Source of the DNA: Bacteroidota bacterium
GTDB taxonomy: Bacteria; Bacteroidota; Bacteroidia; Bacteroidales; Lentimicrobiaceae
Length of the DNA stretch: 64,000 bases
Reading direction: 5' to 3'
Assembly: GCA_023417935.1 (NCBI GenBank)
Contig: JAEZDY010000009.1
Location: 62,001 to 126,000 of the forward strand
The translations under genes were made by a program, and so were the position numbers. The notes below the pieces were generated by a model. That model did no database searches, had not been told where the DNA came from, and saw only the letters and a list, made by a program, of their open reading frames with translations. Shown in pieces: positions 54,169-63,047 of this stretch (position 1 is its first letter; each line of letters opens with the position of its first letter).

Positions 54169-54663
54169 CTAGTCTTCATCTTCCTCATCATCAAATTCTT
54201 CTATTTCGCCATCTTCATTTACAAAAACACCCCAGTTAACAGTTGTAAGTTCACCATCCTGGAAGTAAAAATCAATCAATCCTTCATCAAACGATACCCT
54301 TTTTTCGCCCCATTCCTCTTCTTCTTTATCAATTTGAGTCAGACCATTTTCTTTCATGAGTTGAACTATTTGTTCTTCAGTCATTTCAAAAACCGGCTTA
54401 CCAAATATGGTTGCTTCTGCATTATCGGTTTCAAAACATGAGAGTACATGGTTATTCTTACCTTCAAAGAAAACAGTAAGACCTGCATCATCATATTCCC
54501 AGAGAATTGTATCAAGTTCTTCGTCTACCTCATCTCCTTCTTCGCTTAGTTTTTTAGTTTCCTGAGGTTTACCGAGCGTTTTTTCCACTGTGGCTTGTGA
54601 GTCCCCAAATTTAAGGTCATTGAGTCCTTCAAGAAGAAGTATCTCCAGATTAAGTTTTTCCAT
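54169..54663 (-). CDS. Acidic cytosolic protein of unknown function
   Basis: 164 residues, strongly acidic, ending in EFDDEEDED. The first part, LLEGLNDLKFGDSQATVEKTLGKPQETKKL, and the LWEYDDAGLTVFFEGKNNHVLSCFETDNAEATIFGKPVFEMTEEQIVQLMKENGL segment recall small beta-alpha proteins that act as stress or immunity-like factors, but I cannot assign a family. It is convergent with xerD (19 bp apart). Confidence 0.6.
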   Translation of the reverse strand: MEKLNLEILLLEGLNDLKFGDSQATVEKTLGKPQETKKLSEEGDEVDEELDTILWEYDDAGLTVFFEGKNNHVLSCFETDNAEATIFGKPVFEMTEEQIVQLMKENGLTQIDKEEEEWGEKRVSFDEGLIDFYFQDGELTTVNWGVFVNEDGEIEEFDDEEDED

Positions 54664-54729
54664 TTCAGATAAGTTTGATTATTAATTTGGCTATTATTAT
54701 TAATGTTATTATTTCGGCTGTATTGAATA

Positions 54730-55548
54730 TTATTTTTTTTGGGTAAAAGGTGAATCAGGTTCTTTCTTCATGTGGTTAAAAGCTAACCTACTAACAATCC
54801 CCGGCAAAAACTTATTCAGGAACACGGTAAATTTACCTTCCCAGAAAGTGAGAACCAGGGAATTCTTTCTTTTTAAGGTTGCATTAACTATTTTTTTCGC
54901 GGCTACCTCAGCAGGCATCATCTTGCTCTCTTCTCTTGGAGTCATGCCTTGTTGCGTGCCTTTGCCGGTTAAAGCAGCATTACGGATATTGCTTGCAGTG
55001 AAACCGGGGGCTGCCACAAGAACATGCAACCCTGTATCAAGGTTTTCACTTCTAATTGTATCAAGAAATCCTCTGATTGCGAATTTAGAAGCTGAGTACC
55101 CTGACCTGCCGGGTAAACCTATATGTCCGGCAACTGAAATGATACCTATAATACTACCTTTGGATTTTAGCAAAAATGGCAGCGCGTATTTGGTACAATA
55201 GACTGTGCCCCAAAAGTTAACATCCATGAGTTTTTGAAGAACTGCTATTTCAGTATCTTCAAATGCAGCTCTCATTGATATGCCGGCATTATTAACGAGT
55301 ACATCTATTTTACCGTAACGCTCAACTGTGGCATCAATTAGTGCTTTGCATGCTGATTCACTGCTAACATCTGTTTGCAGCGTAATAACGTCTATTCCGG
55401 ATGCTTTTAGTTTTACAACAGCATTTTCTAACTTCTCCAGGTCTCTGGCTGCCAGTGCCAATTTTGCACCAAGCCTTCCAAATTCACCTGCCAGAGCCAA
55501 GCCAATTCCCGACGATCCGCCGGTGATTATTACCACTTTATCTTTCAC
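54730..55548 (-). CDS. Short-chain dehydrogenase/reductase
   Basis: 272 residues. TGGSSGIG (9-16) binds NAD(P); NNAG at 86-89; catalytic Ser138 (IISVAGH), Tyr151 and Lys155 (YSASK). All classical SDR residues are present. The C-terminus (FTVFLNKFLPGIVSRLAFNHMKKE) is typical of the group with a membrane-associating tail. Substrate unknown. It lies 70 bp from the alpha/beta hydrolase on the same strand. Confidence 0.9.
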   Translation of the reverse strand: MKDKVVIITGGSSGIGLALAGEFGRLGAKLALAARDLEKLENAVVKLKASGIDVITLQTDVSSESACKALIDATVERYGKIDVLVNNAGISMRAAFEDTEIAVLQKLMDVNFWGTVYCTKYALPFLLKSKGSIIGIISVAGHIGLPGRSGYSASKFAIRGFLDTIRSENLDTGLHVLVAAPGFTASNIRNAALTGKGTQQGMTPREESKMMPAEVAAKKIVNATLKRKNSLVLTFWEGKFTVFLNKFLPGIVSRLAFNHMKKEPDSPFTQKK

Positions 55549-55618
55549 AACCCGTTCAAAGAAATTTAGTGCAAGTTAATGAAATTTTTAAGGTAGATAA
55601 ATCTGTGCGGGAACAAAA

Positions 55619-57025
55619 TTAAAGAGTTGACAGTGTTGCTTTAATCCACTTATGAATTTCTTCAAGAGCCCTGGGTGAGAAGGTTTGCTCAATTGAAGCA
55701 TATTCTGTTGGCTTCCCGGTCTCTGCTTCCTGAAACAAGTGGTTTAATCCTTCCATTTCCTTAATTGTAACCTTCTGATTACCTCCATCGTTTAATGCTT
55801 TTTTTATTGCTTTAAGATTAGCTGTAGCAGGAACCTGAAGATCTTTTGAACCATTAATGGCTAAAACAGGGCAATTTACTTTTTGAAGATCAACAGCCGG
55901 ATTGTAGCGGACAAAGTATTGCATCCAATGAGAGGTTGTTTGATTCACTACCATGTTTATGAAATCACTTTTGCTCATTCCTTCCGGTATGGTTTTCTCT
56001 GGAAACTCATCTATAGCTTTGTTCATGTACACAGAAATCTTATTCCTTAGTGAATCCTGATGTGTTGTATTCAAAATAATATCAAATGCTCCCCTGTTTA
56101 TTGAGGCCAGGGGCTCTAATTCTTCATCAGTCATTCCTGATGCTTTTGCAATAGCTTCTTGCTGCATAAGCAGTAACTCATCCCCTCTCACACCTGAACC
56201 GGCCATCATAACAATAAAAGCAACATCTGAAGAATTTGACGCTACCATTGGCGCAATAATTGCACCCTCACTATGACCAACCAATCCAATTTGATTATTA
56301 ACTATTTCAGGCCTTAATTTGAGATAGCTTATTGCCGCCTCAACATCCCTTGCAAAATCTCTGGATGTTGCTTTCGAAAAATCACCTGTTGATTCACCTG
56401 TTCCCCGATCATCATAACGCAATACAGCAATGCCGTTTCTGGTAAGGAAATCTGAAAGTACCAGGAATGGTTTGTGCCCCAATAACTCTTCATCCCTGTT
56501 TTGAGGTCCACTTCCCGAAATAAGAATTACTGCAGGAAATTTTCCTTGTTTGGCCGGTAATGATAAGGTCCCACTTAATGTCAGAGAGTCAACATCGTTA
56601 TTAATTACAACATCTTCATAATGGTAAGGGAATGGTTTAACAGGCTCCTGCGGCCTTATCAGCCTGGTTTTTTCAATAGCTTCCCTTGTCAGATCCATCT
56701 GAAAGCTTTGTCCGGCCTGCCTAAATGTTCCTGTAATTTTTTGATCATTCAAATAATTACCGTTGTAGACTATTGAAGCAGTTGAATGGGTTAAAATCAG
56801 TACTGAATCTTCAAATGATGCCGTTGTCATGGGTATTCCGGTCACTCCCTGGTCAGGACTATCCATTAATGCCGAATATGTGTCCGCACTTTTGGTTATA
56901 TGGAAAACTAACCGAAGTTCCATACCCTGAACCTTCAGCATTCCATTCCATTTTCCTGTAATGTCTTGTGCATAAGTATTGGCAAATAAAATAATTAGGC
57001 TGGCAATAAAAGCAAATTTCTTCAT
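55619..57025 (-). CDS. Secreted S9-like alpha/beta hydrolase
   Basis: 468 residues with signal MKKFAFIASLIILFANTYAQ. N-terminal beta sandwich about 21-115 (DITGKWNGMLKVQGMELRLVFHITKSADTY) precedes a hydrolase domain with oxyanion loop GSGPQNRDEE (171-180), nucleophile Ser252 (LVGHSEGA), Asp in INGSKDLQVP (near 415) and His in GLNHLFQ. Peptidase or esterase action is possible. The gene is divergent from cutC. Confidence 0.86.
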   Translation of the reverse strand: MKKFAFIASLIILFANTYAQDITGKWNGMLKVQGMELRLVFHITKSADTYSALMDSPDQGVTGIPMTTASFEDSVLILTHSTASIVYNGNYLNDQKITGTFRQAGQSFQMDLTREAIEKTRLIRPQEPVKPFPYHYEDVVINNDVDSLTLSGTLSLPAKQGKFPAVILISGSGPQNRDEELLGHKPFLVLSDFLTRNGIAVLRYDDRGTGESTGDFSKATSRDFARDVEAAISYLKLRPEIVNNQIGLVGHSEGAIIAPMVASNSSDVAFIVMMAGSGVRGDELLLMQQEAIAKASGMTDEELEPLASINRGAFDIILNTTHQDSLRNKISVYMNKAIDEFPEKTIPEGMSKSDFINMVVNQTTSHWMQYFVRYNPAVDLQKVNCPVLAINGSKDLQVPATANLKAIKKALNDGGNQKVTIKEMEGLNHLFQEAETGKPTEYASIEQTFSPRALEEIHKWIKATLSTL

Positions 57026-57116
57026 TGTGGATAGGTGATAGTTAGAATTGATTTAACCAGATGATTGTTAGCATTGTTAACTTGTCTGATATTCCTTACA
57101 AATTTATAAATAGTTT

Positions 57117-57124
57117 TACATTTG
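57117..57124 (+). promoter_or_regulatory. -7 element directly before cutC (possible leaderless transcript)
   Basis: TACATTTG fits TAnnTTTG and ends 5 bp before the cutC ATG at 57130, so the transcript may start at or next to the start codon. No good -33 is seen. Confidence 0.35.
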
Positions 57125-57129
57125 TGTAC

Positions 57130-57873
57130 ATGAAAGAAAATGTGCTTATTGAGATTTGCGCTGACAGTATTGAATCAGCACTGGCAGCCCAACATGGTGG
57201 TGCTCACCGGGTTGAATTATGCAGTGCTTTAAATGTCGGTGGTCTGACTCCATCAATTGGATTAATTGAACAGGCCATTTCACGGTTAAATATTCCTGTT
57301 CATGTATTAATCAGACCACGATCAGGAGATTTTGTATACTCTGATGCAGAATTTGATGTTTTGAAATCAGATATACACTCAGCCAAAATGGCAGGAGCAG
57401 CAGGTATTGTAACAGGTATCCTGCATGCAGATACCACTGTTGATGTCTTACGGATGAAAGAATTGATAGATATCTGTGGTTATTTACCTATTACATTCCA
57501 CAGAGCTTTCGACATGACCTGTAATAAACAAGGTGCACTTGAGCAGATTATCAATATAGGATGCAAACGTATCTTAACTTCAGGTGGCTTCAAATCTTCA
57601 ATTGAAGGCAGGGAGTTAATAGCTGAGTTCGTACAGCAAGCGGGTAATAGAATAATTATAATGGCAGGTGCCGGAATTAACAAGGAAAACTTCCTTGAAC
57701 TGCACGCTGCAACTAAATGCAGGGAATACCATTTATCAGCATCGCATCTCCGTACAAGCCAAATGGTATATGAGAATTTGCTTTTACAAGATACACTCCC
57801 AACTTCTTATACTGAAACTGATTCAAAAAGGGTTCAAGCTGTTTGTAACCTCGCTTCTTCACTCCCGGTTTAA
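57130..57873 (+). CDS. cutC: Copper homeostasis protein CutC
   Basis: 247 residues from ATG 57130, where the CutC core begins (MKENVLIEICADSIESALAAQHGGAHRVELC); an ATG 69 bp upstream would be hydrophobic and non-conserved. TIM-barrel blocks: LCSALNVGGLTPSIGL, VHVLIRPRSGDFVYSD, GAAGIVTGILHAD, ITFHRAFDMTCN and ILTSGGFKSSIEG. The family is linked to copper tolerance, but the reaction is unsettled. galM starts 38 bp downstream. Confidence 0.93.
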   Translation: MKENVLIEICADSIESALAAQHGGAHRVELCSALNVGGLTPSIGLIEQAISRLNIPVHVLIRPRSGDFVYSDAEFDVLKSDIHSAKMAGAAGIVTGILHADTTVDVLRMKELIDICGYLPITFHRAFDMTCNKQGALEQIINIGCKRILTSGGFKSSIEGRELIAEFVQQAGNRIIIMAGAGINKENFLELHAATKCREYHLSASHLRTSQMVYENLLLQDTLPTSYTETDSKRVQAVCNLASSLPV

Positions 57874-57911
57874 CAGAACCACTTTTTTGTTGTTCTATTT
57901 AAAAAGTTACT

Positions 57912-58961
57912 ATGAAGATTTCATTTGAAACTCAGCCTCTTCAGCAGAACCTGGATATAAAGGTATATACCCTTGAATCTGACTCATTACAGGTGAGAAT
58001 TATGACTTACGGCGGAATTGTTATGGATTTAAAGGTTAGAGACAAGAATGGTCAACATATTGATGTTTCGCTTGGCTTTAAAGAGCCTTCAGAATATGTT
58101 ACAGAGGCATACCTTAGTGACTGTCCTTATTTTGGTGCAATCGTTGGGCGTTACGCAAACCGCATTAAAGAAGGGCGGTTTCGTATAAGAGAACATGAAT
58201 ACCAGCTTGACACAAATAATGGTGCAAACCATCTGCATGGAGGTTATAAGGGATTTGATAAAGTTATTTGGGAGGATGAAGTTATTGATTACTATGGTTC
58301 ACCTGCCCTTAGGCTTACACATACCAGTGATGACGGTGATCAGGGTTACCCGGGTCAATTGCAGGTTGAAGTTACTTATTATATTGAGAACGATAATGGT
58401 TTCGGAATTGACTACCGGGCAACTACCAACCATACCACACCTATAAACTTAACCTGGCACGGATATTTTAATTTATCGGGTGAAGGTAACGGCAATATAC
58501 TCGACCATGAACTCATGATAAATGCGCCTCAATTAACAGAAGTAAGCCCTGCCGGTATTCCTACCGGCAATATCCTTGCAGTAAGTGGCACTCCTTATGA
58601 CTTCACAACGCCGCATATTATAGGTGATCGAATTAAGGATGTCAAAATGGGTTATGACCATAATTATGTACGATTTCCTTACGGCGATATTCCAAAGATT
58701 GTGGCAGTAGCCCAAAGCCCTGTAACAGGAATCAACATGACTGTTTGGAGCACACAGCCGGGTGTTCAGTTATATACCGGCAATTTTCTTAGTGCTAATT
58801 TGAGAGGCAAATCAGGCGATCTGTATGGAGCTCATTCGGGCTTTTGCCTTGAGACACAGCATTTTCCTGATTCTCCTAATAATCCTCATTTTCCAAACAC
58901 ATTGCTGGAACCCGGAGAAATTTTTCAAGAAAGTACCATATACCGTTTTGATTCAAAATGA
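57912..58961 (+). CDS. galM: Aldose 1-epimerase (galactose mutarotase)
   Basis: 349 residues, no signal. Catalytic residues: His107 (NHLHGGYKG), His183 (TWHGYFNLSG) and Glu314 (FCLETQHFPDSPN). The YFGAIVGRYANRI substrate block at 73-85 is intact. It interconverts the anomers of galactose and similar sugars in the cytosol. It lies between cutC and a GH92 gene. The last 20 bp, covering the stop codon, are tandemly duplicated (58946-58985). Confidence 0.92.
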   Translation: MKISFETQPLQQNLDIKVYTLESDSLQVRIMTYGGIVMDLKVRDKNGQHIDVSLGFKEPSEYVTEAYLSDCPYFGAIVGRYANRIKEGRFRIREHEYQLDTNNGANHLHGGYKGFDKVIWEDEVIDYYGSPALRLTHTSDDGDQGYPGQLQVEVTYYIENDNGFGIDYRATTNHTTPINLTWHGYFNLSGEGNGNILDHELMINAPQLTEVSPAGIPTGNILAVSGTPYDFTTPHIIGDRIKDVKMGYDHNYVRFPYGDIPKIVAVAQSPVTGINMTVWSTQPGVQLYTGNFLSANLRGKSGDLYGAHSGFCLETQHFPDSPNNPHFPNTLLEPGEIFQESTIYRFDSK

Positions 58962-58985
58962 TTCCTTTTGATTCAAAATGATTTC
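58946..58985. repeat. 20-bp tandem duplication across the galM stop codon
   Basis: TTTTGATTCAAAATGATT occurs at 58946 and again at 58966, exactly 20 bp apart. The first copy encodes the last residues and contains the TGA stop at 58959. Confidence 0.8.
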
Positions 58986-59053
58986 TAAATTTGGTGATTA
59001 ACTGACTGCGTATATTATAGCACCAGGTATTATCAATTTTTAAGAATCATTGT

Positions 59054-62000
59054 ATGCTCATTTTCAGAACGTTTACCCTCCTTTTATTTGTTGCTTTTAT
59101 TAATAGTGCAACATACAGTCAGTCAAACCCGGCGCCGTATAGCAACCACAGTGAGTCAAACCCAGCGCAATATAGCAACCATAGTCAATCAAACCCGGTG
59201 GATTATTCCAACCACAGTGAGTCAAACCCGGCACAATATGTCAACCCTTTTATTGGAACCGGTGGTCATGGACATACATTCCCTGGGGCAACGGTGCCTT
59301 TTGGTATGGTGCAGCTAAGTCCTGATACCCGACTTGAAGGATGGGACGGATGTGGTGGCTACCATTACAGTGATGAACATATATATGGCTTTAGTCATAC
59401 TCATCTTAGTGGAACAGGTATACCTGATTACGGTGATGTTCTTCTTATGCCTTTTACCGGTGAGGAACATTGGAATAATGGTTATGATGGTATGCCTGGT
59501 TATAGAAGCAGCTTTAGTCATGACAAGGAAACTGCAACACCCGGATACTATGGTGTCAGACTTCTTGATCACGAAATTGACGTTCGACTTACAACAACTG
59601 CACGTGCAGGTTTCCATTCATATCATTACTTAGTGGGTGATACAGCTAAAATACTTATAGATCTTGCACATAGGGACGAAGTTATTGACTCATGGATTAC
59701 AAAAGTATCTGATTATGAACTAGAGGGCTTCAGGCGTTCAAGTGCATGGGCGGTTGATCAACGTGTGTATTTTGTACTCAGATTTTCTGAAAAGATTAGT
59801 GGCTTAAAGCTATCAGATGGTAATAAAGTGTTAACCAACGTTTCAGAGTTGAAAGGAAAAAACATCAAAGCCATTCTTACGTTTGGCCCATCACCCACTC
59901 TACTTGTTAAAGCAGGCATTTCAGCAGTCAGCAGTGAAAATGCAAGGCTGAATCTCGATACTGAAATAGATGGCTGGGACTTTAACAAGGTAAGAAATGA
60001 TGCTTTAAATTTATGGAACAAGGAATTAAGTAAAATTCAGGTTAAATCAACTGATAACGATAAACTGGCTGTATTTTACACAGCCTTATATCATGCTATG
60101 GTTAGCCCCAATGTATATAATGATGTTGATGGTTCTTATCTGGGACGTGACTTTAATGTTCACAAAACCAACCATGACTATTACACTGTATTCTCGCTTT
60201 GGGATACTTACCGGGCACTCCATCCTCTAATGACTATAATAGATCAAAAGCGCACTAATGATTTCATCAAAACTTTTCTACGTCAATTCAGTGAAGGCGG
60301 ACTATTGCCCGTGTGGGAATTGAGTGCCAACGAAACATACTGTATGATAGGATATCATGCTATACCGGTGATTGCTGATGCTTTTATCAAAGGCATACGG
60401 GACTATGATACAGAGTTAGCTTTCAAAGCTATGCTTGAAAGTGCCAGACGTGATCATTTTGGATTGAAATACTACAAAAAGTATGGCTTCATACCGGCAG
60501 ATTCTGATCATGAATCCGTTTCCAAGACATTGGAATATGCCTATGACGATTGGTGCATTGGTACTATGGCCAAAGAAATGGGCTATCAGGCATTATCTGA
60601 CAGTTTCCTGGTAAGAGCTCAAGGCTACAAGCATTTATACGACCACAAATCAGGCTTTATGCGTGCCAGGTTCAATGGTGCCTGGTTTAATCCTTTTGAC
60701 CCACGTGAAGTGAATTTTAATTATACTGAGGCAAATTCCTGGCAGTACAGCTTTTATGTGCCTCATGATATGGATCATTTTACTTCCCTTCATGGTGGTA
60801 AACAGGGTCTGGAAGCAAAACTTGATGGTCTTTTCCAGGCACCTACCCAAACAACGGGACGGGAACAATCGGATATTACAGGCCTGATCGGACAATATGC
60901 ACATGGTAATGAGCCAAGCCACCATATTGCCTATCTCTACAATTTTGCCGGTAATCCTGCCAAGACCCAGGAGAAGGTACATTATATAATGGAGAATTTC
61001 TACACAAACTCACCTGATGGTTTAATCGGAAATGAAGATTGCGGACAAATGTCAGCCTGGGCCGTATTTAGTTCTCTTGGTTTCTACCCCGTATGTCCGG
61101 GCACTGATCAATATATCATTGGAAAACCTCATTTTGAAGAAACAATAATTAACCTCGAAAATGGAAAACAGTTTATCGTAAAAGCTACTAACCTGACATC
61201 CAAAAATATTTATATACAATCGGTAATGCTTAACGGCAGAGCATATAACAAATCATACATCAGTCATCATGACATAATGGATGGTGGCACAATGTTATTT
61301 GTAATGGGTGATTCACCATCTGAATCCTGGGGGAAAGGACAGGGAAATGAACCAACAACTTCTATTAATTCTGATAAAATAATTGCTGCACCTGTTATCG
61401 ACAGAGGTGACTACGTTTTTGATGAGCAAACTACTGTTAACATTTCTTCCAATGAAAAAGCAGAAATCAGATATACCCTTAATGGTACTCCTCCTGATTT
61501 AACTTCACCTATATTTATTAACCCAATAACTGTAAAGGAATCCACAACCTTCAGATTCAGGGGTTATAAGGACGGCTATTTATCTTCTGAAGCTGTAAGT
61601 GCTGTATTCACTAAGCGACCTCAGGGAATAAGCCTGAAGTTGAATACTAACTATGCACCGCAATATTCAGGCAATGGCGAAAATACATTGCTTGACGGTT
61701 TAAAAGGCAATGAAGATTTCCGGCTTGGTGGCTGGCAAGGTTATCAAGGCGTTGATATTGAGGCCGATATTATTATATCAGACGATAAACGGGTCAAAGC
61801 TGTAAGTATTAGCTTTTTACAGGATATAAATGCATGGATCTTCATGCCTGAAAGAATAGAATTATGGACATCTTCTGATGGTATTGATTATAAACTGAAA
61901 GGTAGTGTTGTAAATGATGTTCCACAGGATAAATGGGGTACTATAATCAAGGAATACACCATAAACGTTGATGGCAGTTCAGATAAATATTTGAGGTTAA

Positions 62001-62095
62001 AAGCAATTAACATCAGGCAATGCCCCGATACTCATAAAGGCAGGGGTTACCCGGCGTGGATTTTTGCTGATGAAATAACTGTAGGATTTCAATGA
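59054..62095 (+). CDS. GH92 alpha-mannosidase with N-terminal repeats and C-terminal accessory domains
   Basis: 1013 residues; signal MLIFRTFTLLLFVAFINSATYSQ. Residues 24-65 are an 11-residue repeat, SNPAPYSNHSE in three variants plus a fourth merging into the GH92 start QYVNPFIGTGGHGHTFPGATVPFGMVQLSPDT. The catalytic domain runs to about 745, with GNEDCGQMSAWAVFSSLGFYPVCPGTDQY near 665-700 carrying the catalytic acid/base. A chitobiase-like C-terminal domain (PVIDRGDYVFDEQTTVNISS to GYKDGY; about 777-855) and an F5/8-type discoidin-like domain (about 870-1013) follow. It is expected to act on complex mannosides outside the cytosol. Separate promoter from galM not seen. Confidence 0.92.
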   Translation: MLIFRTFTLLLFVAFINSATYSQSNPAPYSNHSESNPAQYSNHSQSNPVDYSNHSESNPAQYVNPFIGTGGHGHTFPGATVPFGMVQLSPDTRLEGWDGCGGYHYSDEHIYGFSHTHLSGTGIPDYGDVLLMPFTGEEHWNNGYDGMPGYRSSFSHDKETATPGYYGVRLLDHEIDVRLTTTARAGFHSYHYLVGDTAKILIDLAHRDEVIDSWITKVSDYELEGFRRSSAWAVDQRVYFVLRFSEKISGLKLSDGNKVLTNVSELKGKNIKAILTFGPSPTLLVKAGISAVSSENARLNLDTEIDGWDFNKVRNDALNLWNKELSKIQVKSTDNDKLAVFYTALYHAMVSPNVYNDVDGSYLGRDFNVHKTNHDYYTVFSLWDTYRALHPLMTIIDQKRTNDFIKTFLRQFSEGGLLPVWELSANETYCMIGYHAIPVIADAFIKGIRDYDTELAFKAMLESARRDHFGLKYYKKYGFIPADSDHESVSKTLEYAYDDWCIGTMAKEMGYQALSDSFLVRAQGYKHLYDHKSGFMRARFNGAWFNPFDPREVNFNYTEANSWQYSFYVPHDMDHFTSLHGGKQGLEAKLDGLFQAPTQTTGREQSDITGLIGQYAHGNEPSHHIAYLYNFAGNPAKTQEKVHYIMENFYTNSPDGLIGNEDCGQMSAWAVFSSLGFYPVCPGTDQYIIGKPHFEETIINLENGKQFIVKATNLTSKNIYIQSVMLNGRAYNKSYISHHDIMDGGTMLFVMGDSPSESWGKGQGNEPTTSINSDKIIAAPVIDRGDYVFDEQTTVNISSNEKAEIRYTLNGTPPDLTSPIFINPITVKESTTFRFRGYKDGYLSSEAVSAVFTKRPQGISLKLNTNYAPQYSGNGENTLLDGLKGNEDFRLGGWQGYQGVDIEADIIISDDKRVKAVSISFLQDINAWIFMPERIELWTSSDGIDYKLKGSVVNDVPQDKWGTIIKEYTINVDGSSDKYLRLKAINIRQCPDTHKGRGYPAWIFADEITVGFQ
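59123..59240 (+). repeat. 33-bp in-frame tandem repeat at the N-terminus of the second GH92 gene
   Basis: TCAAACCC starts at 59123, 59156, 59189 and 59222, exactly 33 bp apart; the first three copies are full length and the fourth runs into the conserved GH92 start. It encodes 11 residues per copy directly after the signal peptide. Confidence 0.93.
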
Positions 62096-62195
62096 TAGTT
62101 TAATCATCTGATGATGGATTGATAATTAACAGATGATGTAACCTGGTGATAATGGCTAAATTACCGGGTGAGGATGGATAACTTAATGCAAGACT

Positions 62196-62834
62196 ATGGA
62201 TAATAGAATAGAAGAAGATGATCTTCAAATTCAATTGAAGAAATTTGCCAAATGGGCACAGAAAGCCGGCAAGTATGGTTTGGTAAAATGTAGTAGTGGA
62301 AATCTGTCGCATAGGCTTAAGGATGGTAATTTATTGGTTTCAGAGTCAAGGTCATGGCTTGGAGAATTGAAAAATGACCAGATCACATTAATTGACGGAT
62401 TATATGGCACCACCATTAAAGGGAACAAACCAACAGGTGAATTGCCATTACATCTTGCCATAATGAAGCGTAACCTGAATGTCAATACAATTCTGCATTG
62501 CCAGTCGCCGGCAGCAACTGCACTTTCCTGTATGGACAAAGCAGTAGATTATAATGTAATTATTGAGGTGCCCATATATATAGGTAATATAATTCACATA
62601 CCCTTTATTATGCCCGGATCACTAGAGCTTGCCGATCAGGTTGCAGAGGCATCTATGAATGCAACTGTAATCCAGATGCAAAACCACGGTCAGGTTGTTA
62701 TTGGTGCCGGATACCGGGAGGTAATTCAAAGAGCTGTATTTTTTGAACTCGCGTGCAGTATTATTCTGCAGTTAAAATCTCAACATACCACGCTTTCATC
62801 ACAAAATATAGAGCATCTTAAAGGCTACAGATAA
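62196..62834 (+). CDS. Class II aldolase/adducin-like protein with altered metal site
   Basis: 212 residues. The class II aldolase fold is clear: YGLVKCSSGNLSHRL (27-41), PTGELPLHLAIMKRN with acid Glu82, HCQSPAATAL near 101-110 and MQNHGQVVIGAG with His164. Active family members bind zinc by HxH plus one more His; here the pair is His101-x-Gln103, so the second His is missing. The protein may use another metal arrangement or be inactive as an aldolase. It starts 100 bp after GH92 on the same strand, with no hint of the substrate. Confidence 0.8.
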   Translation: MDNRIEEDDLQIQLKKFAKWAQKAGKYGLVKCSSGNLSHRLKDGNLLVSESRSWLGELKNDQITLIDGLYGTTIKGNKPTGELPLHLAIMKRNLNVNTILHCQSPAATALSCMDKAVDYNVIIEVPIYIGNIIHIPFIMPGSLELADQVAEASMNATVIQMQNHGQVVIGAGYREVIQRAVFFELACSIILQLKSQHTTLSSQNIEHLKGYR

Positions 62835-62924
62835 ATTTTCAGTTAGACCATCTATGTATTTTGTATAGATTTTAATGTAATTCTTTTTCCCAGCCCTTCC
62901 AAAACCCGCTTCAACATTAGAAAC

Positions 62925-62940
62925 TGTTCGCATTCGAACA
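62925..62940. promoter_or_regulatory. Palindrome upstream of serA
   Basis: TGTTCG-CATT-CGAACA is a perfect 6-bp-arm inverted repeat, 43 bp before the serA -7 box. Position and symmetry suit an operator; the cognate regulator is unknown. Confidence 0.45.
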
Positions 62941-62982
62941 TGCAAATTAAATTTTGAACGAAACTGAACATATTTTTATTAA

Positions 62983-62990
62983 TAAATTTG
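62983..62990 (+). promoter_or_regulatory. -7 promoter element of serA
   Basis: TAAATTTG matches TAnnTTTG and lies 57 bp before the ATG at 63048; the -33 region is weak. Confidence 0.5.
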
Positions 62991-63047
62991 GTAATCGGCA
63001 AATTACTCTATACTTTTATACATTAATTCTAAAATTGGACTAGAACT

